Assembly (NCBI GenBank): GCA_005885025.1
Contig: VAYC01000013.1
Span: forward strand, 1 to 17,748
From: Actinomycetota bacterium
GTDB lineage: Bacteria > Actinomycetota > UBA4738
DNA: 17,748 nucleotides
Direction: 5' to 3'
The notes under the pieces: model-generated
The model's database searches: none
The model's input: the letters and a program-made list of their open reading frames with translations, nothing else
Told to the model about the DNA's origin: nothing
Position numbers and translations under genes: made by a program
In this document: piece by piece, positions 1 through 6,050 of the stretch
Layout of the letters: the number at the start of each line of letters is the position of its first letter
Position numbering within the stretch: position 1 is the stretch's first letter

Positions 1-1
1 C

Positions 2-259
2 GCCGTCGTCGACCTCCGGTACCTGTGGACGCGCCAGAAGCGCTTGCAGGGCTCCCATTTCGCCAACGACGAACAGGCCGCCGCGTTCAACCAGCTGGTG
101 GTGGGGGGCCGCATCGACCCGTGCCTTTCGAAGATCTTCGACTTCGAGGGAATCGGTAGGGCCCACCAGCTCATGTCGGAGAACCGGCACCCCGAGGGGA
201 ACATGGCCGCGCTGGTCTGCGCGCCCTCTCGTGGGCTGACCGACCTACCGGGTGAGTAA
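2..259 (+). CDS. ccr: Crotonyl-CoA carboxylase/reductase, C-terminal fragment (5' end outside window)
   Basis: The last ~85 residues of a medium-chain dehydrogenase/reductase protein, entering from the left edge in frame 2 and ending at a TAA. The segment LRYLWTRQKRLQGSHFAND, followed by AFNQLV..GRIDPCLSKIF and AHQLM, is characteristic of the C-terminal part of crotonyl-CoA carboxylase/reductase. That cytoplasmic enzyme makes ethylmalonyl-CoA from crotonyl-CoA, CO2 and NADPH in the ethylmalonyl-CoA pathway for acetyl-CoA assimilation, and also supplies extender units for polyketides. The NADPH-binding and catalytic parts lie outside the window, so activity cannot be judged. The methylmalonyl-CoA epimerase gene on the opposite strand starts its 3' end 11 bp downstream, which supports the pathway assignment. 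A related zinc-free MDR alcohol dehydrogenase is the main alternative. Confidence 0.85.
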   Translation, partial: AVVDLRYLWTRQKRLQGSHFANDEQAAAFNQLVVGGRIDPCLSKIFDFEGIGRAHQLMSENRHPEGNMAALVCAPSRGLTDLPGE

Positions 260-270
260 CCCTCTATCGT

Positions 271-687
271 TCAAGGGGCCTGCACCAGTTCGATCAGAAC
301 CCCGTGCAATCCCTTCGGGTGCACGAAGGCGATCCTCGTCCCTCGAGACCCCGATCGGGGCGCCTCGTCGATCAGCGGCACGCCGGCGGCACGCAGACGA
401 TCCAGAGCTTCCTCGATGCTGCGTACGCGATATGCCACGTGGTGGAGGCCTTCGCCCCGTCGGGCCAAGAACCGCCCCACCGGCGTGTCCGGGCCGAGGG
501 CCCCGAGGAGCTGGATGAAGGACGAACCGGTACGGAAGAAGACCTCTTCCACTCCTTGATCCTGGACCACCTCACGGTGCACCGGTTCGACCCGCAACGC
601 TGCCCGATACTCGGCGACGGCGGTGGTCAGAGCGCTGACCGCGATCCCGATGTGGTCGACGTCGAGCAGAACCTCGTCGGCGCCCAC
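271..687 (-). CDS. mce: Methylmalonyl-CoA epimerase (VOC family)
   Basis: 138 residues, the usual length for methylmalonyl-CoA epimerase, which interconverts (2R)- and (2S)-methylmalonyl-CoA (and ethylmalonyl-CoA) in propionyl-CoA and ethylmalonyl-CoA metabolism. It has two vicinal-oxygen-chelate half-domains. Expected metal ligands are visible: H12 in DHIGIAV, Q59 in FIQLLG, H82/H83 in GLHHVAYRV, and E133 in LIELV. The family motif HPKGLHGVLIE is at residues 123-133. The start is a GTG only 4 bp after the stop of the upstream XRE regulator gene, so the two are almost certainly co-transcribed and translationally coupled. The 3' end abuts the convergent ccr gene. Assignment to this VOC subfamily is firm from the C-terminal motif; the exact CoA substrate is inferred from the family and the neighbour. 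Confidence 0.93.
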   Translation of the reverse strand: MGADEVLLDVDHIGIAVSALTTAVAEYRAALRVEPVHREVVQDQGVEEVFFRTGSSFIQLLGALGPDTPVGRFLARRGEGLHHVAYRVRSIEEALDRLRAAGVPLIDEAPRSGSRGTRIAFVHPKGLHGVLIELVQAP

Positions 688-691
688 GCCG

Positions 692-1066
692 TTACCGCTT
701 GCGCCTTCGACGGCCCGCTGCCGGCGCGGGCTGGAGCCGGTTGATCAGGTCCATCGCTTCGGGAAGGTGATAGGCCGGGCTCGAGAGCGCGGCCACCATG
801 GCCGCAACCCCCTGGTATCGGGCCGCCGGCGGCGCGCCCTCCGTCTGCAGCGTGTAGAAATCCACCAGCTCCATGAACTGCTTCAGTGAAGGCACCAGCC
901 CTCCCCGCTCGTAGGCGTAGATCGTCTGTTGTGCCGCCGGGCACCCCTGCACAGAAGCCGCGTCCTTCACCGCCCGGTATCCGGCCGTCCGCCGAAGGTC
1001 GCGAAGCAGTCCGCCGATGGTCCGAGCCACTTCCGTGTCAACTGGTTCCTGTTTTTTCCGGGGCAC
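692..1066 (-). CDS. XRE-family helix-turn-helix transcriptional regulator
   Basis: A 124-residue protein with one XRE/Cro-type helix-turn-helix at about residues 17-71. The segment TIYAYERGGLVPSLKQFMEL is the typical recognition-helix-to-helix-5 region (IxxYExG..PSL..F). The rest (80-124) is short, with no ligand domain I recognise, and ends in a basic RRRRKR tail. It starts with GTG behind a full AGGAGG Shine-Dalgarno at 1075-1080 (8-nt spacing), which fixes the start well. It is the first gene of a two-gene operon with methylmalonyl-CoA epimerase (4-bp gap) and probably acts as a local regulator of that operon and perhaps itself. A candidate promoter and an imperfect inverted repeat lie directly upstream. 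The target genes are inference. Confidence 0.85.
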   Translation of the reverse strand: MPRKKQEPVDTEVARTIGGLLRDLRRTAGYRAVKDAASVQGCPAAQQTIYAYERGGLVPSLKQFMELVDFYTLQTEGAPPAARYQGVAAMVAALSSPAYHLPEAMDLINRLQPAPAAGRRRRKR

Positions 1067-1116
1067 GAGTCGAACCTCCTCGAACGACGAAAAGGAGGGC
1101 AGTGCGGGGTAGCCCC

Positions 1117-1145
1117 ACCATAGCCTCTCGGCATGGATTTGTCAG
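1117..1145 (-). promoter_or_regulatory. Candidate sigma-70 type promoter of the XRE-mce operon
   Basis: Reading the minus strand, CTGACA (1145-1140) is separated by 17 nt from TATGGT (1122-1117). This is close to the TTGACA-N17-TATAAT consensus and lies about 50 bp before the GTG start of the XRE gene. Seen in sequence only; no transcription data. Confidence 0.5.
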
Positions 1146-1168
1146 AGAACCAGTGTTTCTGGAGTGAC
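1141..1168. promoter_or_regulatory. Imperfect inverted repeat overlapping the XRE promoter -35 region
   Basis: Outer arms GTCA (1141-1144) and TGAC (1165-1168) and inner arms CCAG (1150-1153) and CTGG (1159-1162) form an imperfect dyad. The left gap between outer and inner arms is 5 nt and the right gap is 2 nt, so symmetry is not perfect. It overlaps the candidate -35 box of the XRE gene and could be an operator for the XRE protein. Weakly supported. Confidence 0.3.
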
Positions 1169-1209
1169 TCTTGACGCCGGGTTCCTCACGCCGCTGGGCC
1201 GAAAGGCGG

Positions 1210-1221
1210 GGTCCCGGGACC
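1210..1221. repeat. Perfect 12-bp palindrome in the XRE/FtsH divergent region
   Basis: GGTCCCGGGACC is perfectly self-complementary and sits in the 265-bp region between the divergently transcribed XRE and FtsH-like genes. It could be a binding site for a dimeric regulator, but a palindrome of this size can also arise by chance in GC-rich DNA. Confidence 0.35.
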
Positions 1222-1253
1222 TTCGGCGTATGGTTCCCCCTGGTCGCGCCGGG

Positions 1254-1259
1254 TAGGAT
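1254..1259 (+). promoter_or_regulatory. Candidate -10 box of the FtsH-like gene
   Basis: TAGGAT fits the actinobacterial TANNNT -10 pattern and lies 72 nt before the FtsH-like ATG. No convincing -35 hexamer was found 16-18 nt upstream. The rest of the divergent region 1067-1331 holds only the promoter elements listed here; I see no small gene in it. Confidence 0.35.
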
Positions 1260-1331
1260 GCTCGCGTCCGAGCGCCACTCGAACACCGTGCCCTGCGTGC
1301 TTCATCGAACGTCAGCAGCAGGGAGAGCAGG

Positions 1332-3203
1332 ATGACCGAGACGAATAGGATCATCGCCGCGCTGGGTGAATCCAAGCTGCTGCAGGCCGGCGTGGCCGAC
1401 GTCCACCGGGTCCGCGACCGCACCCGTCGCCGTCGCCTGCTTCGGGCCATCGTGGTGATCGGTGGACTCGATCTCTACCTGTGGTCTCGGTACTCGAACG
1501 GCCGGCCGATCCATCCGGGTCTTCCTCACCTCCCTCCCGACTGGGTGCAGTTCGCACCCGCAATCGTCCTGATCGTGCTTCTCGGGCTCGTGCTCGTCAT
1601 CCCGATCATCAGCAGCAGCCGCTCTCCCCACGTCAAGATCCGTCCCGAGCACATCGACGTCGGCCTCGCCGACGTTCGCGGGCTGGATGCTCAGGTCGAC
1701 GAGGTGATCCGCTCCCTCAACGTCTTCCTGGGCTACGCCACGTTCCGGGAGGTACTCGGAGGGAACCCTCGGCGCGGCATCCTCTTCGAGGGGCCGCCCG
1801 GAACGGGAAAGACCTACCTCGCCAAGGCCATGGCCAAGCAGGCGGGCGTGCCGTTCCTGTTCGCATCCGCGCCCGCGTTCCAGTCGATGTGGTACGGGAT
1901 GACCAGCGTGAAGATCCGGGCCTTCTTCCGGGCCATGCGCAAGGCGGCCCGCAAGGAGGGGGGTGCCATCGGGTTCATCGAGGAGATCGACGCTATCGGG
2001 TCGGATCGGGGCGGCCTGTCGATGGACGCCCGACCTGCGTCGCCTCGTGGCATCTCCCGGTTCGCGGCGCCTGGCACCAGCGGTGTGGTCAACGAGCTGC
2101 TCATCCAGCTCCAGTCGTTCGATCAGCCGCTGTGGCGCGAGCGAGTGCTGGGCAGGATCGCGGAATGGGTGAGCGGGTACCTCCCGGAGGGCCGCAGCAT
2201 CCGCGTGGGGCAACCCCGCTACCACAACGTCCTGCTCATCGCGGCCACCAACCGAGCCAGCGTTCTCGACTCGGCGCTCCTGCGGCCGGGTCGTTTCGAC
2301 CGGCAGCTCTACTTCGATCTCCCGACGAAGCACGGCCGGCGCGACCTCATCGACTTCTTCCTGACCCGCAAGTCCCACCGGGTGGAGCTCGACTCGGAAT
2401 CCGAGCGGGAGCGACTGGCCCACGACACCCTGGGCTATACCCCGGTGATGATCGAGCACCTCTTCGACGAGGCCTTGCTGCTGGCGCTCCGGGACGGGCG
2501 GGACGGGATGACGATCTCCGACGTGTATCAGGCCAAGCTGACCGAAGAGGTCGGGCTGGCCCAGGCCGTCACCTACTCCGAGGCCGAGCGGCGGGCCGTG
2601 GCCACCCACGAGGCGGGCCACGCCACCGCGGCCTACGTGCTGGGCAAGGGGCGCCGCTTGGAGGTCCTCTCGATCATCAAGCGCCGCGCCACGTTGGGCT
2701 TGCTTGCCCACGCCGAGGTGGAGGAACGGTTCACGCAATCCAAGACCGAGCTTGAGGCGATGGTGGCGATCGCGCTCGGCGGGATGGCGGCCGAGGAGGT
2801 GTTCCTCGGCGAGAGCGGTTCTGGGCCCGGCTCCGACCTCTCCTCGGCGACCCAGACGGCTGCCCTGATGGTGGGTGCCCTCGGCATGGCCGGCTCGCTG
2901 ATCTCCTACGAGGCCGTCGCCGAAGGGATGATGTCGCGAACGAATCTCGTGGGGAAGGTGCTCGGCGACGGTGAAGCTCGAGCCCGTGTGGAGGGGTTGC
3001 TCCAGGAGCAGAAAGAGCGTGTCCGCGACGTGCTGACCGAGAACCGGGACCTGGTCGAAGGCTTGCGCGACGCCCTGCTCGCCCGCGACGAGCTGGTCGG
3101 AGAGGAGATCCTCGCGGTGATCCACCAGACCCTGGCCCGCCGCGAACCGGATCCGGTCATCGACCTCACGAACGCACCGAGCGGATCAGCGGCGCCGGAT
3201 TAA
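1332..3203 (+). CDS. Divergent FtsH-like membrane AAA ATPase/zinc metalloprotease
   Basis: 623 residues: a membrane-anchored AAA+ protease of the FtsH family (membrane and regulatory protein degradation). Two hydrophobic segments at ~38-54 (weak) and 74-94 are separated by only ~20 residues, so the usual extracytoplasmic domain is missing. The ATPase domain has Walker A GPPGTGKT (154-161), a pore-like W187-Y-G, Walker B IGFIEEIDAIG with E217-E218 in place of the canonical D-E, and the second region of homology with AATNR (304-308) and arginine fingers R318/R321 in RPGRFDR. About 30 extra residues (265-298) lie between the NELLIQL helix and the VLLIAATNR strand. The M41 peptidase has HEAGH (426-430) and third zinc ligand D502 in SDLSSAT, so proteolysis should be intact. 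Start ATG has GGGAG at 1321-1325. Monocistronic or followed by the separately promoted thiolase gene. The family is certain; substrates are unknown. Confidence 0.9.
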   Translation: MTETNRIIAALGESKLLQAGVADVHRVRDRTRRRRLLRAIVVIGGLDLYLWSRYSNGRPIHPGLPHLPPDWVQFAPAIVLIVLLGLVLVIPIISSSRSPHVKIRPEHIDVGLADVRGLDAQVDEVIRSLNVFLGYATFREVLGGNPRRGILFEGPPGTGKTYLAKAMAKQAGVPFLFASAPAFQSMWYGMTSVKIRAFFRAMRKAARKEGGAIGFIEEIDAIGSDRGGLSMDARPASPRGISRFAAPGTSGVVNELLIQLQSFDQPLWRERVLGRIAEWVSGYLPEGRSIRVGQPRYHNVLLIAATNRASVLDSALLRPGRFDRQLYFDLPTKHGRRDLIDFFLTRKSHRVELDSESERERLAHDTLGYTPVMIEHLFDEALLLALRDGRDGMTISDVYQAKLTEEVGLAQAVTYSEAERRAVATHEAGHATAAYVLGKGRRLEVLSIIKRRATLGLLAHAEVEERFTQSKTELEAMVAIALGGMAAEEVFLGESGSGPGSDLSSATQTAALMVGALGMAGSLISYEAVAEGMMSRTNLVGKVLGDGEARARVEGLLQEQKERVRDVLTENRDLVEGLRDALLARDELVGEEILAVIHQTLARREPDPVIDLTNAPSGSAAPD

Positions 3204-3239
3204 GAGCAGGGGTCTGCCTGCCGGCTCGCCGGCCACCCG

Positions 3240-3245
3240 TAGAAT
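3240..3245 (+). promoter_or_regulatory. Candidate -10 box of the thiolase gene
   Basis: TAGAAT, a near-consensus actinobacterial -10 box, lies 32 nt before the preferred thiolase ATG and after the FtsH-like stop codon, suggesting that the thiolase gene has its own promoter. No clear -35 is visible. Confidence 0.45.
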
Positions 3246-3277
3246 GGCTCTTGGACAACCACGACAGGAGCCTCGTC

Positions 3278-4462
3278 ATGACTTCGTCCGTCATCCTCGC
3301 CGGGGCCCGCACGCCCATCGGGAAGTTCGGCGGCGGGTTCAAGGACCTCCCGGCTGTGAAGCTGGGGGCCAGCGCCATCCAGGAAGCCCTGGCCAGGGCC
3401 GGTGTGCCGCCCGACCAGGTCGACTACGTGATCATGGGACAGGTGATCCAGGCCGGGGCAGGCCAGATCACCGCCCGTCAAGCGGCCATCCTGGCGGGCA
3501 TCCCTCGAGAGATCCCCGCCATCACCATCAACAAGGTCTGCCTGTCCGGCCTGAACGCCATCGCCCTCGCCGATCAGCTCATCCGTGCCGGCGAGGTCGA
3601 GGTGGTGGTGGCCGGCGGGATGGAGTCCATGTCGCAGGCGCCGTACCTCCTCCCCGGCGCGCGCTGGGGTCAGCGCATGGGCAACACCGAGATCGTCGAT
3701 TCGATGATCTACGACGGACTGTGGTCCACCTTCACCGACAAGCACATGGGCGACTCCTCCGACGACGTCAACACCGAGCTCCACATCGGTCGCGAAGAGC
3801 AGGATGCGTGGTCGGCCCGGTCACACCGGCGGGCGCATGAGGCATGGGAGTCGGGGCGGATGGCCGAGGAGGTCGTGCCCGTCGAGATCCCGCAGAGGAA
3901 GGCCGCCCCGGTGGTGGTGGCGCGGGATGAGGGCATCCGGCCCGACACCACCGAGGAGTCGCTGGCCAGGCTGAAGCCGGCCTTCAAGCCCACCGGCACG
4001 ATCACCGCGGGCAACGCTTCCCAGATCTCCGACGGCGGGGCGGCAGTCGTCGTGACCACGAAGGAACGGGCCGAGCAGTTCGGCATGACCCCGCTGGCCG
4101 AGGTCGTGGCTCACGGCATGAGCGCCGAGCGGTACGCCTACCTGCACACCGTTCCGGCCATCGCCATGCAGAACGCGCTGAAGAAGGCCGGCAAGGACGT
4201 GCACGACCTGGGGCTCATCGAGATCAACGAGGCCTTCGCGTCGGTTGCCTTGAACGCCACCCGGATGCTGGGGGCGGATGAGGAGATCGTGAACGTGAAC
4301 GGCGGGGCGGTGGCGCTCGGGCACCCGATCGGGATGAGCGGCTGCCGGCTCGTGCTGACGCTGGCGTACGAGATGCGCCGACGGGGCGTGGATCTGGGCG
4401 CGGCGGCATTGTGCGGCGGCGGCGGCCAGGGCGACGCCCTGATCATCCGCCAGGTCGCCTGA
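3278..4462 (+). CDS. Acetyl-CoA acetyltransferase (thiolase)
   Basis: 394 residues, a standard length for cytoplasmic tetrameric degradative/biosynthetic thiolases that condense or cleave acetoacetyl-CoA. All catalytic residues are present: nucleophile C88 in INKVCLSGLNA, H349 in GGAVALGHPIGMSG and C379 in LCGGGGQGDA, plus the NEAFASV motif. The ATG at 3278 is preferred over a TTG at 3251 because GGAG at 3267-3270 is spaced 7 nt before it and the MTSSVILAGARTPIG N-terminus matches the family. With ccr and mce nearby it could feed acetoacetyl-CoA into the ethylmalonyl-CoA or PHB route, or act in beta-oxidation; sequence alone does not decide. The 3' end is 4 bp from the convergent CPBP protease gene. 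Confidence 0.95.
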   Translation: MTSSVILAGARTPIGKFGGGFKDLPAVKLGASAIQEALARAGVPPDQVDYVIMGQVIQAGAGQITARQAAILAGIPREIPAITINKVCLSGLNAIALADQLIRAGEVEVVVAGGMESMSQAPYLLPGARWGQRMGNTEIVDSMIYDGLWSTFTDKHMGDSSDDVNTELHIGREEQDAWSARSHRRAHEAWESGRMAEEVVPVEIPQRKAAPVVVARDEGIRPDTTEESLARLKPAFKPTGTITAGNASQISDGGAAVVVTTKERAEQFGMTPLAEVVAHGMSAERYAYLHTVPAIAMQNALKKAGKDVHDLGLIEINEAFASVALNATRMLGADEEIVNVNGGAVALGHPIGMSGCRLVLTLAYEMRRRGVDLGAAALCGGGGQGDALIIRQVA

Positions 4463-4466
4463 ACAA

Positions 4467-5366
4467 TCAGCGGGCAGCCATCACCAAAGCGCCGTAGATC
4501 AGGAAGTCCTCCGCGGCATGGACAGCCCATGCCCATATCGAGCCCCGGGTCTTCACCATGCTTCGGGCAAGGACCCAACCGGCCACGAAGGCCAGCACAA
4601 CTCCGGATGGGCCCGATGGGTGGCCGAACCAGTGCCCGATTCCGAAGATCACGGACGTCATGAGCATCGCCCGTCCCGCTCCCAACAGCGGGTCGACGCG
4701 GGCCAGGAACACGGCTCGGAAGCGGAACTCCTCCTGAGCCGCGTTGAACGCGGCGAAGGCCAGAGCTTCGGGGAGGGCGGTCACGGCCCGCCCGAACAGG
4801 TCGGCGTGTGGCCGCACCGTTACCGAGAGCTGCAGCGCCAGCGGACCGGCGAAGAGGAGGGCGGCGATGGGCATCAGGCGCCTCCAGGAGATCAGTCGCC
4901 CGCGGATCGAGAGCGCGGGACGTCCCAGGTCTCCGCGCGCCAAGAACAGATCCCGCCTGGTGAGGCCGCTGCCGATGACGGTAACGGCCATGAGTGCGCA
5001 GGGGATCGTCTCCAGCAGGGCCTCCGCGAACACGAGGTGCGCCTCGGAATTACGGCCCGCCCATGAGTTCCATGCGGCGGTCCGTTGGACGAAGTAGATG
5101 GCGAACTCCCCGCCGGCGAAGGCCGTCACCGCGAGCAGGAACCCTCGCAATGGTCGGAGCCCCGGTCGAATCTGCGCGAACCCGAGGAGGAGTGCGATCG
5201 ACCCGAGGTCCGCGGCGGCGGCCCCGATGGGGACCGTGCGATCGGTGACGATCCGCCAGTAGATCCCGATGGGGGTGAGCAGGAGCGCCAGCCAGGCCAC
5301 CCACACCAAGGCCGGGTTCGGCGCGGCGGGCTCAGGCGGCCCTGCCGAGGAACTGGCCGCGGTCAA
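4467..5366 (-). CDS. CPBP-family intramembrane metalloprotease (Abi/CAAX protease-like)
   Basis: A polytopic membrane protein with the glutamic intramembrane protease signature: E212-E213-x3-R217 in QEEFRFR, H245 in FGIGHW, and a third conserved histidine H283 in WAVHAAEDF near the C-terminus. The family includes eukaryotic CAAX prenyl proteases and bacterial bacteriocin-immunity or regulatory proteases; the bacterial substrate is usually unknown. About seven hydrophobic segments are visible, the first beginning at VWVAWLALLLTP. The start is uncertain: no ATG fits, a TTG at 5366 gives 299 residues, and a GTG at 5306 would begin right at the first membrane segment. The frame stays open upstream to ~5990, but that part is antisense to the padR gene and not expected to be coding. 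Convergent with thiolase, divergent from padR. Confidence 0.8.
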   Translation of the reverse strand: MTAASSSAGPPEPAAPNPALVWVAWLALLLTPIGIYWRIVTDRTVPIGAAAADLGSIALLLGFAQIRPGLRPLRGFLLAVTAFAGGEFAIYFVQRTAAWNSWAGRNSEAHLVFAEALLETIPCALMAVTVIGSGLTRRDLFLARGDLGRPALSIRGRLISWRRLMPIAALLFAGPLALQLSVTVRPHADLFGRAVTALPEALAFAAFNAAQEEFRFRAVFLARVDPLLGAGRAMLMTSVIFGIGHWFGHPSGPSGVVLAFVAGWVLARSMVKTRGSIWAWAVHAAEDFLIYGALVMAAR

Positions 5367-5468
5367 GGGGTTCGCCGTCTCCGCGTCGGCCCACCGCCCG
5401 CTGTTTGGGCTACCATCGGCCCGTCTACCTCGACCGACCAATTTGGACGGACGGATCGTGCACCCTCT

Positions 5469-5480
5469 ACATTGGAATGT
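5469..5480. promoter_or_regulatory. Candidate PadR operator (ACATT-GG-AATGT)
   Basis: A perfect inverted repeat with 5-bp arms ACATT and AATGT around a GG spacer, ending 3 nt before the GTG start of the PadR gene. PadR-family operators commonly contain ATGT/ACAT half-sites, and members commonly repress their own operon. The overlap with a possible -10 (TACATT, 5468-5473) would fit repression. Function is inferred. Confidence 0.45.
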
Positions 5481-5483
5481 CAA

Positions 5484-6050
5484 GTGGAACTGAACTCGAC
5501 GGCTGCGTCTCTCCTCGGCTTCCTCCACGACGGCCCCATGAGCGGGTGGGAGCTGGCCTCGGCGGTGGAGGCCACGATTGGCAACTTCTGGAACGTGACC
5601 AGGAGTCAGGTGTATCGGGAGCTGCGAACCCTGGCCGAAGCGAGGCTGGTGAAGCCTGGGGACAGAGGCCCTAGGGGACGGCAACGCTTCGTCATTACCG
5701 CTGCCGGACGGAGGGCCTTCGCTGCATGGATCGCCCGCCCGCCCGGGCAAGAACTCATCAGGTTCCCGCTGCTGCTGACGCTGTTCTTCGCCGACCACCT
5801 GGAAGCGGAGCAGATCGCGGAATTCATCGAGACGCATCGGCGCCGCCACGAGGAGCTGCTGACGCGATACAAGTCTATGTTCGAGAGCTCTGATCCTGAA
5901 GCTCCGCGGGTGCAGACTCTTCGCTTCGGCTTGGCGTACCAGCAGACGTTGCTCAAATGGCTCGATTCCCTTCCGTGGCAGGCCCGCCAACGGGCCGGTC
6001 GCTCCGGCCGGACCGCTAGAGTGACTTCCTCCCGTAGGAGTACGTCATGA
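5484..6050 (+). CDS. PadR-family transcriptional regulator
   Basis: 188 residues from the GTG at 5484, the best start because the globular domain begins at once (MELNSTAASLLGFL); a TTG at 5472 is possible. Residues ~5-82 are a PadR winged helix: GPMSGWELASAVE, then the recognition region NVTRSQVYRELRTLAEARLV, then a wing with RQRFVITAAGRRAF. Residues ~90-165 form the Vir_act_alpha_C-type dimerisation helices. PadR proteins are mostly repressors of detoxification, phenolic-acid or multidrug-efflux genes. It is the first gene of an operon: its stop overlaps the acyl-CoA dehydrogenase start (ATGA at 6047-6050). The last ~20 residues are Arg/Ser-rich and probably disordered. Ligand unknown. Confidence 0.9.
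   Translation: MELNSTAASLLGFLHDGPMSGWELASAVEATIGNFWNVTRSQVYRELRTLAEARLVKPGDRGPRGRQRFVITAAGRRAFAAWIARPPGQELIRFPLLLTLFFADHLEAEQIAEFIETHRRRHEELLTRYKSMFESSDPEAPRVQTLRFGLAYQQTLLKWLDSLPWQARQRAGRSGRTARVTSSRRSTS
6017..6022 (+). promoter_or_regulatory. Candidate internal -10 box before the acyl-CoA dehydrogenase gene
   Basis: TAGAGT lies inside the 3' end of the PadR gene, 24 nt before the acyl-CoA dehydrogenase ATG, in the same position relative to the gene as TAGAAT before the thiolase gene. It may give PadR-independent transcription of the rest of the operon. Only the hexamer supports it. Confidence 0.3.

Noticed and set aside
1302..3125. A 607-codon open frame on the minus strand
   Set aside because: It is antisense to the FtsH-like gene. 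Its translation is low-complexity His/Gly/Asp/Arg-rich text with no family match, as expected from GC-rich codon bias opposite a real gene.
3220..3233. GCCGG-CTCG-CCGGC hairpin after the FtsH-like gene
   Set aside because: The stem is only 5 bp and no U tract follows; it lies just before the thiolase -10 box. Too weak to call a terminator.
3251..3277. Upstream TTG start for the thiolase
   Set aside because: It adds nine residues absent from thiolases, and the GGAG site is correctly spaced to the ATG at 3278.
5407..5446. Other short dyads before padR (GGGC-N8-GCCC at 5407-5422 and CCAA-T-TTGG at 5438-5446)
   Set aside because: 4-bp arms are expected by chance at this base composition; the 5-bp-arm ACATT/AATGT site by the start codon is the better candidate.
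5367..5990. Extension of the CPBP protease to an upstream ATG giving 507 residues
   Set aside because: The added ~200 residues are antisense to the PadR gene and carry no protease or membrane character; the family is ~250-300 residues.
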